Shown here: positions 45,460 to 57,029 of the stretch, piece after piece
Layout of the letters: every line of letters starts with the position of its first letter
Numbering within the stretch: position 1 is the stretch's first letter
From: Botryotinia globosa
Lineage: Eukaryota; Ascomycota; Leotiomycetes; Helotiales; Sclerotiniaceae
Assembly (NCBI GenBank): GCA_014898425.1
Contig: RCSZ01000012.1
Location: forward strand, 496,001-560,000
Direction: 5' to 3'
DNA: 64,000 bases
Position numbers and translations under genes: made by a program
Notes under the pieces: generated by a model
Told to the model about the DNA's origin: nothing
The model's database searches: none
The model's input: only the letters and a program-made list of their open reading frames with translations

Positions 45460-47061
45460 CTAATCATCCTCTGCCTCCCCAATCGAAGATTTCTTGATCT
45501 CCAGCTCAGCCTTAAGCTTTCTCGATTTATCTTCGATCCTCCTGCGCAGAATTGGATTGTTCTGAGCCGCCAGTTGGGCTTGGAGACCTTCAATCTGTTT
45601 CTCCAAATCCACGATATCTTCTTTGGCTTCTTGAAGCTGGGCCAGGCGTGCTTTTTCATCGTCATCAACATCATCCGCTTCGCTTCCTTCATCTCCACTT
45701 TCCCCATCTTCAATTGATTCATCACCGCTATCATCTTCTTCGTTGGGAGCTGGGGTCTCGCCTAGTAGCATAGGAGTGGCCGCGACAGCTGACATAGACA
45801 TAGGAGTAGCAGCAATATCTTCAAAGCCTGCCCCTGCTTCCAATTCGGCTTCCATCTCTGCTGCGAGATCAGCTTCGAGATCCCCGCCCATTTGATCCCC
45901 AGACCCGGCAACATCGCCGTTATTAATTTGAGAGAAGTAACCACCATCATCGGCTTCTCCTTCGGCATCTTCATCTTCGGAATATTGATCTTCTCCTTCA
46001 TCGCCATAACTTCCTGGACTGAACACTTGACTACTTTGTTCTCTTTCTGGGGAAATAACTTTGTATTCTGAAGATAAAGCCTTTTTGTCATCTTCAAGAA
46101 GTTTCTCAACAGCTTCCTCTACAGCCTCGATCGCAGTCCTACTAATACGTTTTCTAAAACGCCGTTTTCGTGCCAAATGCATTGGAGCAGTGAGACCATG
46201 TGGATATTGAAAAGTCTGTGGATCGATAATTGAGGGCAAGGGAGCAGTTTTGGCCTCATCTTCATTCTCGACCCTTTGATAAATCCAAAGCATTTGACAT
46301 ATGTCCGCACTTTTATACCATCCTCTTTTATCCCAACTCTTCATTCCTTCAACAATGCATGGCAAGTCGACAAGAGTAGCAGCATAGACATTTCCACGGA
46401 TAATAACAGCAGCTCGTCTACCTTCGGCATGATAGAATTTCATTTGCACATCTGCACCTCCGACTTTTGGATTGACACCCATTTTTTTCTCGGCGATGCA
46501 TGTTCGTAGGTAGTCACAATCGTCGCCGGGAATCATTCGAAAGATAAACGCTTCTTCGATGGAAGGGTCTTTCTCCGTATCACTGGCTTCAGAGTCATAG
46601 CCTTCTCCAAGAGGTCTTTTCGGTGGTTTGCCCTTAATTTTAGCCTTCATCATAACCGGTGTCTTTGGAAGTCCATGATTAATACCAGCCATAGAAGGTG
46701 TTTTTGGCTTGATACTAATCTTGACTTTTTTCTTCGCAGGCTCATCGTGAAGGTTCGGTTTCCTTGGTATAACAGAGATGGTTTCATCGCCACTATCGTC
46801 TTCTTTCTTAACTCTCTTGCGCGAATCTGCGAGCTTTTGTGTGGGTTTAGGTGCTCGACCTGCTTTTGCAGGCTTTGATTGCGATGAGCTAGACGCAGAT
46901 GGAAGAGGGGGTGATCCCGCAGGTTTACTGCTGATCTTTATTTTTGGTTTGGATCCGCCAGGTGTGGAAACTGATGGTGTGGTAGGTGTAGAAGGTCCCG
47001 GCGATGCATTCATTCCTCCATTTGTCTTGAGACTCAACTTTAGCTTTAATGGGCCGCTCAT
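45460..47061 (-). CDS. TAF7: Transcription initiation factor TFIID subunit 7 (TAF7)
   Basis: A single-exon gene of 533 residues. The first 160 residues are basic and low in complexity, with nuclear-signal-like clusters (DSRKRVKKE, PAKKKVKISIKPK). The TAFII55 core spans about 165-345: it opens with EEAFIFRMIPGDDCDYLRTCI, contains the IIRGNVYAATLVDLPCIVE strand, and ends with GWYKSADICQMLWIYQRV, all hallmarks of TAF7. An acidic stretch follows, then a C-terminal coiled coil (DIVDLEKQIEGLQAQLAAQ). TAF7 binds TAF1 in the TFIID complex at RNA polymerase II promoters. Its upstream neighbour on the opposite strand is another TFIID subunit, TAF3. Confidence 0.93.
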   Translation of the reverse strand: MSGPLKLKLSLKTNGGMNASPGPSTPTTPSVSTPGGSKPKIKISSKPAGSPPLPSASSSSQSKPAKAGRAPKPTQKLADSRKRVKKEDDSGDETISVIPRKPNLHDEPAKKKVKISIKPKTPSMAGINHGLPKTPVMMKAKIKGKPPKRPLGEGYDSEASDTEKDPSIEEAFIFRMIPGDDCDYLRTCIAEKKMGVNPKVGGADVQMKFYHAEGRRAAVIIRGNVYAATLVDLPCIVEGMKSWDKRGWYKSADICQMLWIYQRVENEDEAKTAPLPSIIDPQTFQYPHGLTAPMHLARKRRFRKRISRTAIEAVEEAVEKLLEDDKKALSSEYKVISPEREQSSQVFSPGSYGDEGEDQYSEDEDAEGEADDGGYFSQINNGDVAGSGDQMGGDLEADLAAEMEAELEAGAGFEDIAATPMSMSAVAATPMLLGETPAPNEEDDSGDESIEDGESGDEGSEADDVDDDEKARLAQLQEAKEDIVDLEKQIEGLQAQLAAQNNPILRRRIEDKSRKLKAELEIKKSSIGEAEDD

Positions 47062-47472
47062 ATCGGCGGTTTATCCTCGTAGTTGTGCGCTCTTTCCGAA
47101 AATAGGCTATTCGTGTCGCAAGATTGGTGGGAGTAAAAATTTATAAAAATCGCAAAACAAGAGTTTATTCGTTGTCTGTCGTAGTTCTATGAATCCAAGA
47201 ATTTCAAGATGTTGAATTGATCAAGTGGAATGGAAGGAGCTCCAGTTCGAGAATTATACGGAGACCCGGTAGCACAATCGCGCAACCGCGTTTTCCATTT
47301 CACTTATGCGACAAATGGAAATTCGCATTCACCTTTTGCGCTTTACGGTGAAATAGAAGATACCTTCTATTTAATCAACTATATAACTTCTGCGACATGC
47401 AACCATGATAATATCTAGTCTCTTAGCACCTTGATCCCGACTTTTTCGTCATTCAAAATCGAAAAACTTAAG
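47062..47472. promoter_or_regulatory. Divergent promoter of TAF7 and TAF3
   Basis: The start codons of two TFIID subunit genes face away from each other across 411 bp. The layout would allow shared control. No single element is assigned; the small open frame at 47230-47418 is not supported. Confidence 0.55.
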
Positions 47473-48156
47473 ATGGCAACACCTCAAGCTCTTCATCATG
47501 CCCTCCTTCGACCATGTATTCTACATATTCTCCGCGCAGCCGGTTATCACTCAACGCGATCCTCAGTTCTTGATACCATAACCGATTTAGCTGCTCGTTA
47601 CATGTACATACTCGCGCAATCAACAGCAGCGCATGCCGATCTAAACCATGCGGATCTCGACATAACGATTTCAGATGTGCGAATGGCCATGCAAGATTGT
47701 GGAGCTCTTATGCCAGAGAAGGCAATAGAAGAACAGGAATTCTATGGCGAAGAAGATATGAGAGGTGTAGAAGGATTTATAGCCTGGGCCATGGGGGAAG
47801 GGAATAAGGAGATTAGGAGGATTGCGTTAGCAGATGGAGGGGAAGACTATCTGACTGGTATGCTCTCCTTTCTTCATTGATTACATGTGGTTGTGAATAA
47901 GAACTAAAAGAAGATAGCTCTCAAAAAGAAGCATAACACAACCGATGAGGATTCACGATATCATGGCACATTATTAGGAAGACCTGCCGAACCTCGAATA
48001 GTGAAAGTCGAGGGAGGAGAGATTACAAGTGTGAAAGAGTGGGCAGATCGAATGAAACCAATACCGAAGCAGATTGAGGAAACACCTTCCACTAGAGAGG
48101 CATCTTCAGCTCTGAGTTCTGTCGGGGATCAAGTTATGGAAAATATGGAGTTTTGA
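47473..48156 (+). CDS. TFIID subunit 3-like histone-fold protein (TAF3)
   Basis: Two exons (47473-47857 and 47918-48156, intron 60 nt) give 207 residues. Residues about 5-80 form a bromodomain-associated histone fold: LRPCILHILRAAGYHSTR, then VLDTITDLAARYMYILAQ and DLDITISDVRMAMQDCGAL. A conserved helix follows (EGFIAWAMGEGNKEIRRIA). The splice forms the DYLTALKKKH motif and the TLLGRPAEP segment of fungal TAF3. TAF3 pairs with TAF10 inside TFIID. The metazoan PHD finger is absent, as is usual in fungi. I favour TAF3 over TAF8 because of the DYLTALKKKH and GTLLG motifs. Confidence 0.85.
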
Positions 48157-48348
48157 TATCATGAAGGAATGGTCGCTTTGAATTTCGGGCATGGCGACGG
48201 AGTTTGGGTTGTTTGACAGATATAATACATGACCAGATAGCAAGGTGGGATCGTGGGAAATCACATTCTGTAGAAAGAGGGGCAACGAATCTGAGTGGAC
48301 AAACCACCAAAATGATTACAAGGATTGAATTTAGGTCTTCAATTCGCT

Positions 48349-48789
48349 TCAAACGGATCCCAGCCCTTCGTTTTCAAGTCTTCCACCTGCACCTCCATCT
48401 ACATCGATGCCTTGCTCTCGTTGACTCTTGATCTTCTCTCTAGCCTCCTTCTGCTCTGCCTTTTGTCTGTCCAAATCGCTTGTATAGCTACCCTCCTCTC
48501 CCCAGCCAGCATTCTTCTTGTCGAATTGAGCAGCCATGACATCTCCTTCACCTGGGGCTCTCATTTGCTCTCCTTCTAAATCCTCCTGTTGAGGTCCGAC
48601 CTTGGAACTCGATAATTTGGCATTGCTGTCGTCCGCATTATCTTTTGGATGATCGCCATGACCCATTGCTGTAGCCGATCCTACTGACATCCCAGGAGTA
48701 GCTGTGGATGATGGTGCGCCGGAGTTGGGACCAAAAGTTGTACCGGCGGGGGTGGAGTTGAGTGAGGATTGATTCTGAGATGCAGACAT
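48349..48789 (-). CDS. Small conserved fungal hydrophilic protein, unknown
   Basis: A single-exon frame of 146 residues from ATG 48789 (MSASQNQSSLNSTPAG). The first 50 residues are Ser/Thr/Gly/Pro-rich and probably disordered. The C-terminal half carries KKNAGWGEEGSYTSDLDRQK, a charged helix, and the GVD-type end DVDGGAGGRLENEGL, a pattern I know from short conserved fungal proteins of unknown role. It is strongly hydrophilic without membrane or signal sequences. The frame is open upstream to 48993, but those codons lack coding character and this ATG gives the expected N-terminus. It converges with TAF3. Confidence 0.75.
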   Translation of the reverse strand: MSASQNQSSLNSTPAGTTFGPNSGAPSSTATPGMSVGSATAMGHGDHPKDNADDSNAKLSSSKVGPQQEDLEGEQMRAPGEGDVMAAQFDKKNAGWGEEGSYTSDLDRQKAEQKEAREKIKSQREQGIDVDGGAGGRLENEGLGSV

Positions 48790-49400
48790 AGTGAAGTGTG
48801 TGAATACAGAGGATTGAAGCTTGGTCTTGATATGAGAAGAGTATTCAATGTATTTTCGAGTAGCGACGATTGAGTATTTGGGATAAATAGTTGTTGAGGA
48901 TGAGGAAATGGATCGATCAATTGACTGTTGAATATCATTCATTCCTTCCTTACCTACAGTACCTACTTGGTGGTGGTCTACCCAGTCTAACAAGCAGCAT
49001 TTTCTAGTAAGAAAGATGACGTAGATGACAATGAATTGGTCGCATTTGATAAGACAAGGTAAATTGCTACGGTCATCTCAAGAGGCCACGAATGCATTCA
49101 ATATCATTGCCCCCGCCAAATTCAAAACGACGGTCCGACCATTCAAACAGCACTCTCACCACCAGCCCTTCCTCCTTGATTCTCCAATTTATATCCTCAT
49201 TCGTTTGATACAGATTGATGAGGCTAAGAAAGTCGACAATAACTACAAGACTACCTACCTACTCTCCAACAGCAATAACAAAGAGTCCCACTGTTTACAA
49301 ACACTCAGTACAAGTCTCAAAGAGTCACGTGTGGTGGTGGTATTGAACTTCACGCAGCGTTCCAAAGGCATTCTACTGATTCGCATCAACAAACTAAATC
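48790..49400. promoter_or_regulatory. Divergent spacer upstream of palC
   Basis: This spacer separates the small hydrophilic protein from palC; both start here in opposite directions. A plus-strand frame (49025-49417) is open through it but overlaps the palC start and lacks family features. Confidence 0.4.
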
Positions 49401-50893
49401 ATGCCCTTCCCACTTGAGCTTCCCACAACATCTTCGTTTTCGTTCTCATCGTATTTTACAAGCGATTCGCATCCCTCGCTACCTTTAGCCGCAAGCACTT
49501 ATAGAGGGGTCCTTCGCGATGTGCTGAAGAAGCACAAACGACTTAGTCCTTCACAGCAATCTTCAAATCTTTCATCTATTCTCCAAGCACTCAACAACTA
49601 CATTCCATACCTCTTAGCTATAGACTCTGGCATATCGTCCCAATTTGATCCTGGAGCAGAACACATAGATATCATACTCACTTCAACGCCAACTCTAGAA
49701 TGGCGCCCAACACTTTCAGATCCGCCAATACCAGGCAGAGAAATTCCAAGGTTGAAAATACAGAGCTTGGAATATGAAATTTACTTCGTTCTTTCAACAC
49801 TAGCGTACACTCATGTTCTTCTTTCAAGATCTTCATTACATCCACTCTATTCATCTGCGACAGCGTCACCATCACCTGAACAAAGAACTTCATGTATCAA
49901 AGCTGCTACAGAGCAATTACTAGCAGCCGGTTCGATTCATAACTATCTGTTTTCTCGCTCAATGAGTCTGACTTCTCCACCACCTTGTCCTGATATCTCA
50001 AACCCAGTTTTTCGTGCCCTCAGTAGCTTAGCATTGGCCGAAAGTACATTACTGGCGGTTTTGAAAGATGATCCATATCCAGCAGCAGTGCAACAAGATC
50101 GCAACAAAAATGATAAGGAATGGATGATTAAGGCTCCTGAGATGCCCAAAGTTCGTGCTCATTTGTTTGCAAGATTATGTCTTGCAGCCGCCGATCATGC
50201 GGGTAACGCTGTAGCCATGCTAGGTGGAATGGGCAATGGGGGAAAGGGAAAAGTTGATGCCGAGCTGTTAAAATATGTCGAAGACTTGCGAAGAGTAGGA
50301 AGAGGAAAAGCTTGTAGATTTTTTGGTGTGGATGCGGAGTTAGGAGGGAAGACAGGTGATGGTATTGGATGGCTGAGAGCTGGCTTGAGTGAGCTGGGCA
50401 TATCGGTGGGAGATGATGGAAAGAAATCCTCCGGGATGGGGTTTGGGAGATTAAGGAAAGAATGGACTGAGAAAAGAGAGGATCGTAGAGTTGAAAAAGG
50501 GAAGGATTGGGGAAGTGACGCAGGAAAAGCGGAGGAGGGTAGAGTTCTAGAAATGCTGGAGAAGAAATGGGTGAAGATGAACGATACTGTAAGCTGTATC
50601 CTTCTATTCTCTACATTACTGAATACTAATGACTAGCACAGATTGGCACACAGCTTGTACCTTCTATTGGAACGCTCATCTCAGCACTACCATCTGGACG
50701 GGAAATGCATGCACTAAAATCTTACAACCCTCCAAGCCTTGACAATCAAGTACTTGAGAGCATGAGAGCTCCGCCAGATCGAGCAGATACGTACGAGGAG
50801 GACAACAGCTCCGATGAAGATAGCAATGGAATACCAGTTGGTGCATTCCCAGGCACAAAGGGAGATTATGCTGGAAATGCGAATTACTTCTAA
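49401..50893 (+). CDS. palC: pH-response regulator PalC (BRO1 domain)
   Basis: Two exons (49401-50588 and 50642-50893, intron 53 nt) give 479 residues. The N-terminus [20 protein letters not shown] and the following [20 protein letters not shown] stretch are typical for PalC. The BRO1-like domain covers most of the first 330 residues, including [20 protein letters not shown]. The C-terminal part has the RKEW/KEDR charged helix, and the second exon begins [20 protein letters not shown], completing the conserved end, then an acidic tail. PalC is recruited to plasma-membrane sites with ESCRT-III Snf7/Vps32 in the Pal/Rim pathway, which leads to PacC processing at alkaline pH. Confidence 0.92.
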
Positions 50894-51435
50894 ATCATAC
50901 ATCTTTATCTCGTGCTCGAGAGACCAAGACATGTTCTAGACTTGGATCGCCATGCATGTTACACAAGCTCCACTAGAACGATTCATCCCCAATCAATCCG
51001 CATCACTACACCGCCAGTTCACTACCCTAGCAGGACAAGTTCATCCCATCACTCGGTGCAACAATGAGATGTGCAACAAATCAAATTTACCTTCATTCAT
51101 ATCTTTCTAGTGGTGAGATGATATGATCATGGGTACATGACGTCTTACATACTTTCGCCACGTATCCATTTACACGTGATATGTGGATGGGGTTTGTAGA
51201 CAAATGTGATGTGGCTTGCATTGAGTGGTAAGTCACCTCCCATAGTTTGTGATTAATTACCAGAACGACGGGTCTGGTAGTAAGCACTGTCTCATTGCTA
51301 TATGGGGACTGTGGGGAAGAGGGTAGATGGAATCCGAATTTTAAACCAAATATGCTCTTCTTCTCAATTGCGTCCGTCTTGCACCTCACAGATGTCACTT
51401 CTGCATATTCATATGCAATTCCAAGTCACAAATTC
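50894..51435. other. Convergent 3' spacer
   Basis: Bases between the ends of palC and the 479-residue minus-strand gene. No supported gene. Confidence 0.5.
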
Positions 51436-53086
51436 TCAAAGACCCCAACTTCTAATCTGCGCGCTAGCCGTTGCGATTTCTTCATCGCTCGGCATGTTTA
51501 CTACCACGAGATAGAGAATATTCTGGGATATTTGTTAGCAACTATTTTCTTGGATTCAAAATGTTGAACTAGACAGTACTCACGTTACCCAGAATCTTCT
51601 CAACTCCTTTCGTAATGATATCAGGGCCACCAAGCCCACCAAGTCCTCCAATTCATCTTCCTAATTTTTTCCCTTCTCTTGGGTTATTTCTCTGTTGTTG
51701 CTGTTCTCCACTACCCTCACGCCGAGGACCTATTCTGCCATCTGATTGCGCTCGTCTCCCGCCCAAGTAGGAACGCTCGCCACAAAATACAGCACCAAGT
51801 CCACCTAGTCCACCACCCCGTCCTCCCATCCTAGCAGCCATCAAGTCTTTTCCCATCGGCGGACTGAACTTCCCACCTGTAACCAAACTCCATGGATTTC
51901 CACTACTAGCTTGATGATTCGGATCCGCATACCGACTCGTAAACTTCTCCTCTGGCCCAGTCGATAAAAAGCTATTTGGATTCTGCGCCGCGTATTGTGC
52001 CCGTGCTCTTCGATCCATGTAATCGTATACAAAATCTCCTTTCCTTTTCAACTTCTCCTTGAGTTTTTCTTCTCCTTCTGATCCCATATTTGTTAAAGCC
52101 GCATCGAGAGCCGGGAAAACAAGAGGTGCAGCTTCAGGAAACTCGAAATCACCATATGTATTTCCGGATGACGTGTGGAAGTTATTCCTCGTTTTTGATT
52201 CTCCGGTTTTTGGATCAGTTGATTTGGAAATCGCAGATGCCATATCAACTATACTTGTATGACTTCGATCATCCGGATTCCACGTCAATACCAATGCATA
52301 CAGACCACGAGGCCGGAAGAATTGGTTATTCATCGCATCCAGGAATGAGTTTGTTCGTTGGCGAGAATGCATCTCATTTGCAGCTGTGATCGCAACTGCA
52401 ATAGCGATTTGAATAGCGATAGCAACGCCGGGAGCTACTCCATGCGCGGCTAATCCGGCAAAATTGATGCATTGGATCCAGGGCGAGGCTTGCGTTGCTT
52501 CGTTGAATGTGCGCAAGAAATCTAGCCATGTGGTTTCGGGGATATCGCAGTTCTGGAGGAGTGGAGCGTAGGCGTGGATGAAGCCCCGAGAACGGCTTTT
52601 GGGTCGGCGTTGGGGGAGGATGACGGGGAGGGGAAGTCGGTTGGTGATGGGATGGGAGGGTGGATATTGAGGGGCGGGATATTTGGTGATGAAACGGGAG
52701 ACGAATAATTTCATGAAGACGGTGTGTTTCTCTTTTCCTTGGGGGATTTGGGTTTCTGCGTCGGATTCTTGCACCGTGAGATCTGAGGGGGGAACTTGTT
52801 GCGTCTCGATGGGTGCAAGCTCATCTTGTGCAGCATCCAATTCCCAGATCTGTTCATCGTTTCCTTCAGGCAAGACATCGGGCTCTACAGCTGTAGAATC
52901 TTTATGCGAGATGCCCACATCATTGGAACTAGATGATTGATGTTGAACATCCTCGCTACTGGATGCTCGGAGAGATTGAGATTGAGATTTACCAGCTTTC
53001 TTCGCTTTATGCGCGTGCACACTCTCGGATGCAAGACCGATACCAGCTGCAATGTCTTTGATTGCCCCTTCGATTATGAAAGACAT
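51436..53086 (-). CDS. Conserved fungal protein of unknown function (479 residues)
   Basis: I know this as a conserved but unnamed fungal family. The ATG at 53086 opens MSFIIEGAIKDIAAGIGLAS, a hydrophobic amphipathic start. A disordered Ser/Glu-rich stretch follows to about residue 115, then a folded region with PRSRGFIHAYAPLL-type and FGLAAHGVAPG-type segments and an Ile/Ala-rich hydrophobic helix near 220-240. The unspliced frame ends at 51653 in Arg/Gln-rich sequence that does not look conserved. I propose introns at 51646-51795 and 51523-51583. They lead to GGLGGLGGPDIITKGVEKIL and then to the family-typical ILYLVVVNMPSDEE end, stopping at 51436. The first of these junctions lies in Gly-rich repeats (GTGCTG donor) and is the least certain. 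No catalytic motif is seen. Confidence 0.7.
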
Positions 53087-54231
53087 GGATAGATTGGATT
53101 GTCAATAAATATGTGTTGTGTAGAGATGATATATAGAACAATAAGTAAGAAAAATCGGTAGAAGAATCTATAACAAGATCGAAACACTTGGATATCATAA
53201 AATAAAGAGATTGAGACATGAACTGAAAACTATTTCCTTATCTAGATACTCATATATATCCTCAAAACATTCATCATCTCAATACATCCACGTTTCCAGA
53301 CATACATGTCGGGATCGCGAGTTATGCTACCTTCCTAGATACCAGGTACTCAGCCCTGTAGAAGCACTAACAACTTCCCCATTTCCATATCAGGATTGTG
53401 TATTTCTTATACGGATCAATCAGATGACTGAAGTGGATGGGTAACATGTAATCTCACCTACTAGTTACCTCCATATCGTTGCGCGTATCGTGGGAATCGG
53501 TAATGTGATATGATCACCATTGACAAGATTACTTCCTTCGTGGTTGGACGAGTATGCTAAATACCTATATAGGGGTGTGGTTGGTAGTAGAGACCGGATG
53601 ACGCTTTACTGTTTTGGTGAACGAATGCGAGGGGTGTCACGTAGAGGGCACGTTTTTTGGGTTGTTGAGAATGATGGATACTTCTCTTGGAGGTTGATTC
53701 TTTGTAATGTAATGTACTGTTCTAGTTTTCGCTTGTTTTTGTTGTATTGGTTTCGGGTGTGTGTATGGATATTGTATTTTAGATTCTTGGATTTGAGGCA
53801 AGGTTGATGTGATTTTCATTTTTGATTTGGGGGACGGTAGAGAGCGAGTGTTTCAACTGGTATAGTGAGAATTCTTTCCTTTATATATGATACTTCAGTA
53901 ACTTTTTGTCTGGGGTGGAGAATGGATAGGGAAGATATACTGCAATCAGGGCTAGGGAATTCTTCCCAAAACATGGTTGATGGTGATTATTGTGTTACTC
54001 ACATGTTGAATTAAAAATTAGACACTAAGTCTATCTACATCTAAACTGTTTTGGTATATACCGACTTCGTCATCATAAAATTATCGTCCATCCAGGCAAC
54101 TCTCATTTCTTACCCTTTCGAAATGATAACTTTGGATTGCTGGGTTGAGAGTAAACTCAATTTATATATTGGGTTCGATGCAGTGAAGCGACTTCATCGT
54201 GCGAAACGCAATCCAACACAAACAGAGAAAT
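53087..54231. other. Intergenic, no supported gene
   Basis: 1.1 kb with short open frames only. The left part should be the promoter of the 479-residue gene. Confidence 0.5.
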
Positions 54232-55344
54232 CTACAAACATCCCTCTCTAAAAGCTCTCTTATTTTTCTCCGGTTCCTCTCCCAGCATATCTGGATACTT
54301 CCACCTAAACCCCCACTTAAACCACAACGCCAACTTCTTACCCGCACCCATCTCATTCCACTGCGCCTTCAACCGTTCCTGTTCCTGCGCACTCTTCGCT
54401 CTATACGTGGGTCCCGTACAACACAGGAAAAGCATCAAGATACAACACCACGCATACGGAACTCCTCGTTTGCGATTCAACCCCAACATGATCCCCTTGA
54501 ACGAAAGCCAGGATTCGAAAAGTCCAACAAGTAACCAAAGCACGACCCAGCCGACGGGAACGCAGATGATGATCAGCAGAATCGCGCGGTCTCCACACCA
54601 ATACACGTCGCAGGTGTACGAATCGTAGTATGAAGAGCTATCACCGCTGCCCAAGGTGGAATCGTAGCCGGGGTATACCCATGTGGGAGTACAGGATGCG
54701 GTGGAGAGAATAGTGGTGCATGTTGTTGTGGGGGTGTAGCAATAACTCATAGAATATGGTTCGTAGTTTGCGGAAGCGCTGGCTAATGTATCGGCGGCCA
54801 CATCGGTGGGATTGAGAACGGCGTTGACGAATGTTGCGGCGCTCACACTATCATCGTAGTATGTATATCTCGAAACGGAAGTGGTGAGGACCGAGGGAGA
54901 GATAACGCTTGCGACGATCGTGGGGACGGAGATCGGGACAGTGGTTACATATGTCCAATTCTGAGCGGTGCCCGTACACTTGGGGTATGGGGTGTATGTT
55001 ATTGGAACCACAAAACTGGTTTGAAGAGCAGTGGTTGTCGCATAGTAATCGTGAGTGAAAGTTGGTCGGGAACCGCTACCGGGTGGAAGAACTACTTCGA
55101 CAATGGTAATGTGTGCATAGGCAGATGTGTCAGTTAATGTTTCGATAGCATTTGTGACGGGGGTCGCATTTGGAACGACCCCGTGGGTGATTGTTTCGAG
55201 TTCCTCGGAGTAGGTGGTGCTGAGAAGGGTTTCGGCTTCTAGGTGGGTGTATACGGATAGTTCGACGTAGCTTGTGACGATGTAAGGTGCTGGTGCTGCG
55301 AGAATTGGGGCCAGGAAAAGGCAGGTTATGAGGAGAGACCTCAT
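54232..55344 (-). CDS. Membrane protein with secreted-type Ser/Thr ectodomain, unknown
   Basis: I do not recognise a named family. The 370-residue frame starts at ATG 55344 (MRSLLITCLFLAPILAAPAP), a signal peptide with likely cleavage near residue 18. The ectodomain (about 19-250) is rich in Thr, Ser, Val and Tyr, with several N-glycosylation sites and a cysteine cluster (TTTCTTILSTASCTP, YTCDVYWCGD). Two hydrophobic segments lie at about 254-276 and 297-311, and a basic, Trp-rich cytosolic tail ends the chain (KLALWFKWGFRWKYPD). It is probably a surface or wall-contact protein of the plasma membrane. The frame is open for eight further codons upstream, but only with GTG. Confidence 0.75.
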   Translation of the reverse strand: MRSLLITCLFLAPILAAPAPYIVTSYVELSVYTHLEAETLLSTTYSEELETITHGVVPNATPVTNAIETLTDTSAYAHITIVEVVLPPGSGSRPTFTHDYYATTTALQTSFVVPITYTPYPKCTGTAQNWTYVTTVPISVPTIVASVISPSVLTTSVSRYTYYDDSVSAATFVNAVLNPTDVAADTLASASANYEPYSMSYCYTPTTTCTTILSTASCTPTWVYPGYDSTLGSGDSSSYYDSYTCDVYWCGDRAILLIIICVPVGWVVLWLLVGLFESWLSFKGIMLGLNRKRGVPYAWCCILMLFLCCTGPTYRAKSAQEQERLKAQWNEMGAGKKLALWFKWGFRWKYPDMLGEEPEKNKRAFREGCL

Positions 55345-57029
55345 ATTTGTACGGCTGTATGATCTCACACTCGAATTAAATTTCTATGTCGTGGTTGGTG
55401 AATCGACTTGAATAGCAGGCAGCAGTGCGTGCAAATGATTCTGATTTTATTTTTGTGCGCTTGGGTAAAAACTTTTAACGAAAGACGAATGAAGATTCTA
55501 GTGAGAATGCGACAACAGCGACAGCGACAGCGACAACAACAACCAACAGCAACAATAAAAACGACAGCAACAAAACGATACCAAAAACAAAAATTGCGCG
55601 ACAATAAGGGTAATTATCAACTTATAGTACGTGAATCACACATAACATAACCTTAAATTAAGCATGAAATTAGCTATTGAATACAACTCTCGGCGAATCC
55701 ACTCCTGCCTTACAAACTCCCCTGCTGTGAGGTGCCTCTTTCTACATAAGACGGAGTGATAATTCTTCCTTCCACACTTGGCATTGCAACCGGTGAGATT
55801 ATCCGCGCAGAGATATCGAATGATGGATATCAACTTAAAGACGCGATTTAGAGCTTCGCGGAGATATGAATATACTTATAATAATCCCGCATCGTTGATC
55901 CATCAAATCGAATCAAACTAAAGTATTCACAATCTTCAAGTCGAGATCTTGACAATATGGCATATTTTCTAGAGAAATCTTTCGAGGTGTCTGGTGGAGA
56001 GTGCAGAGGAAGCCCAAAACAGAAGATGACAGGTCGTGGATTCGGCTAGTCTGTCGGATATATATCCTAAAAGGGTGATCTGCCGAGGCGATCTAGGCTT
56101 GTTTGTTTGCACGGCTGTGAAGGTGGTCGTGGTGTTTTTTTCGATGGCTCACGTATGGTGACTCGTTACGAGATAGATGTTTCTGCAGGGGGTTGTAGGA
56201 GAGGAGTTTTCAGGAGAGAGAGCGGATCTGATATAATAGGAAGATATATATCAATGGTGAAGAATTTGAGGTTGAGAGAGTCTTGGACGAGCGGCTCTTG
56301 AATATTGGGTAGAGAGGCCTAGCCGCCACCAATACTTCGCTTGCCGGTAAATGTGAGGACCGGTACATCTTAGATATTTTCGTTGGAATCCATGTCATCT
56401 TCACCCGGCTGTCATGAGCGGATAAATCGATAATCGAATCCATTCGACGACCACCTGAAAATCAAGACGACGTGTCAAGTAGTATCGCACATGCTTCGCG
56501 CATGCTCGTAGGGCGCCGTGCTATCCCAAAGAGATTCTTACCGCATTGGACTGTTACTTCTCGAACATATACATATAGCATCAAGTAAATCCTTGATGGG
56601 AGAATCTTATGGTGAGTAGTAATTGCATTTTTTATCATTCTTCTTCATTTAGAAACTGCTTAGTCCGTTCATTCAACTGTATAATCTTGCATAGCTAGAG
56701 ATTCCCTACAAGATTTTCCAGAAAGATAATCCGCCTTAGATATCAAGTTTCCAAACTCCATTTTACCTTCGAAAGAGGTTCGTAGCATGTGATTGCCTTG
56801 TCTCTTGCCCAGGAATCTTGCATTCTTCTGATTCAGTTCTCCCACTCGAGATTTCTACTCAAACTCTGCCCTTGAGAATTCAAACTCACACTCCCATCTA
56901 CGTCCCTCTCATCGACTTCTTTCTCCTGACCCAAATCCATACAAATGTTAACATAGTATCAACTTATTGATTAAAAATACAATGACTGAAACCTTAGATA
57001 CATCATTGAAATCTTTGATATCGTTAAAC
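55345..57029. other. Intergenic, no supported gene
   Basis: 1.7 kb without a supported gene. A CAACAG/CGACAG repeat lies at 55511-55560. I searched the part next to the kinase (56.5-57.0 kb) for a response-regulator receiver domain and saw none. Confidence 0.5.
55511..55560. repeat. GACARC trinucleotide-type microsatellite
   Basis: Imperfect run of GACAAC, GACAGC and AACAGC steps, about 50 bases long, just upstream of the membrane-protein gene. Confidence 0.75.
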
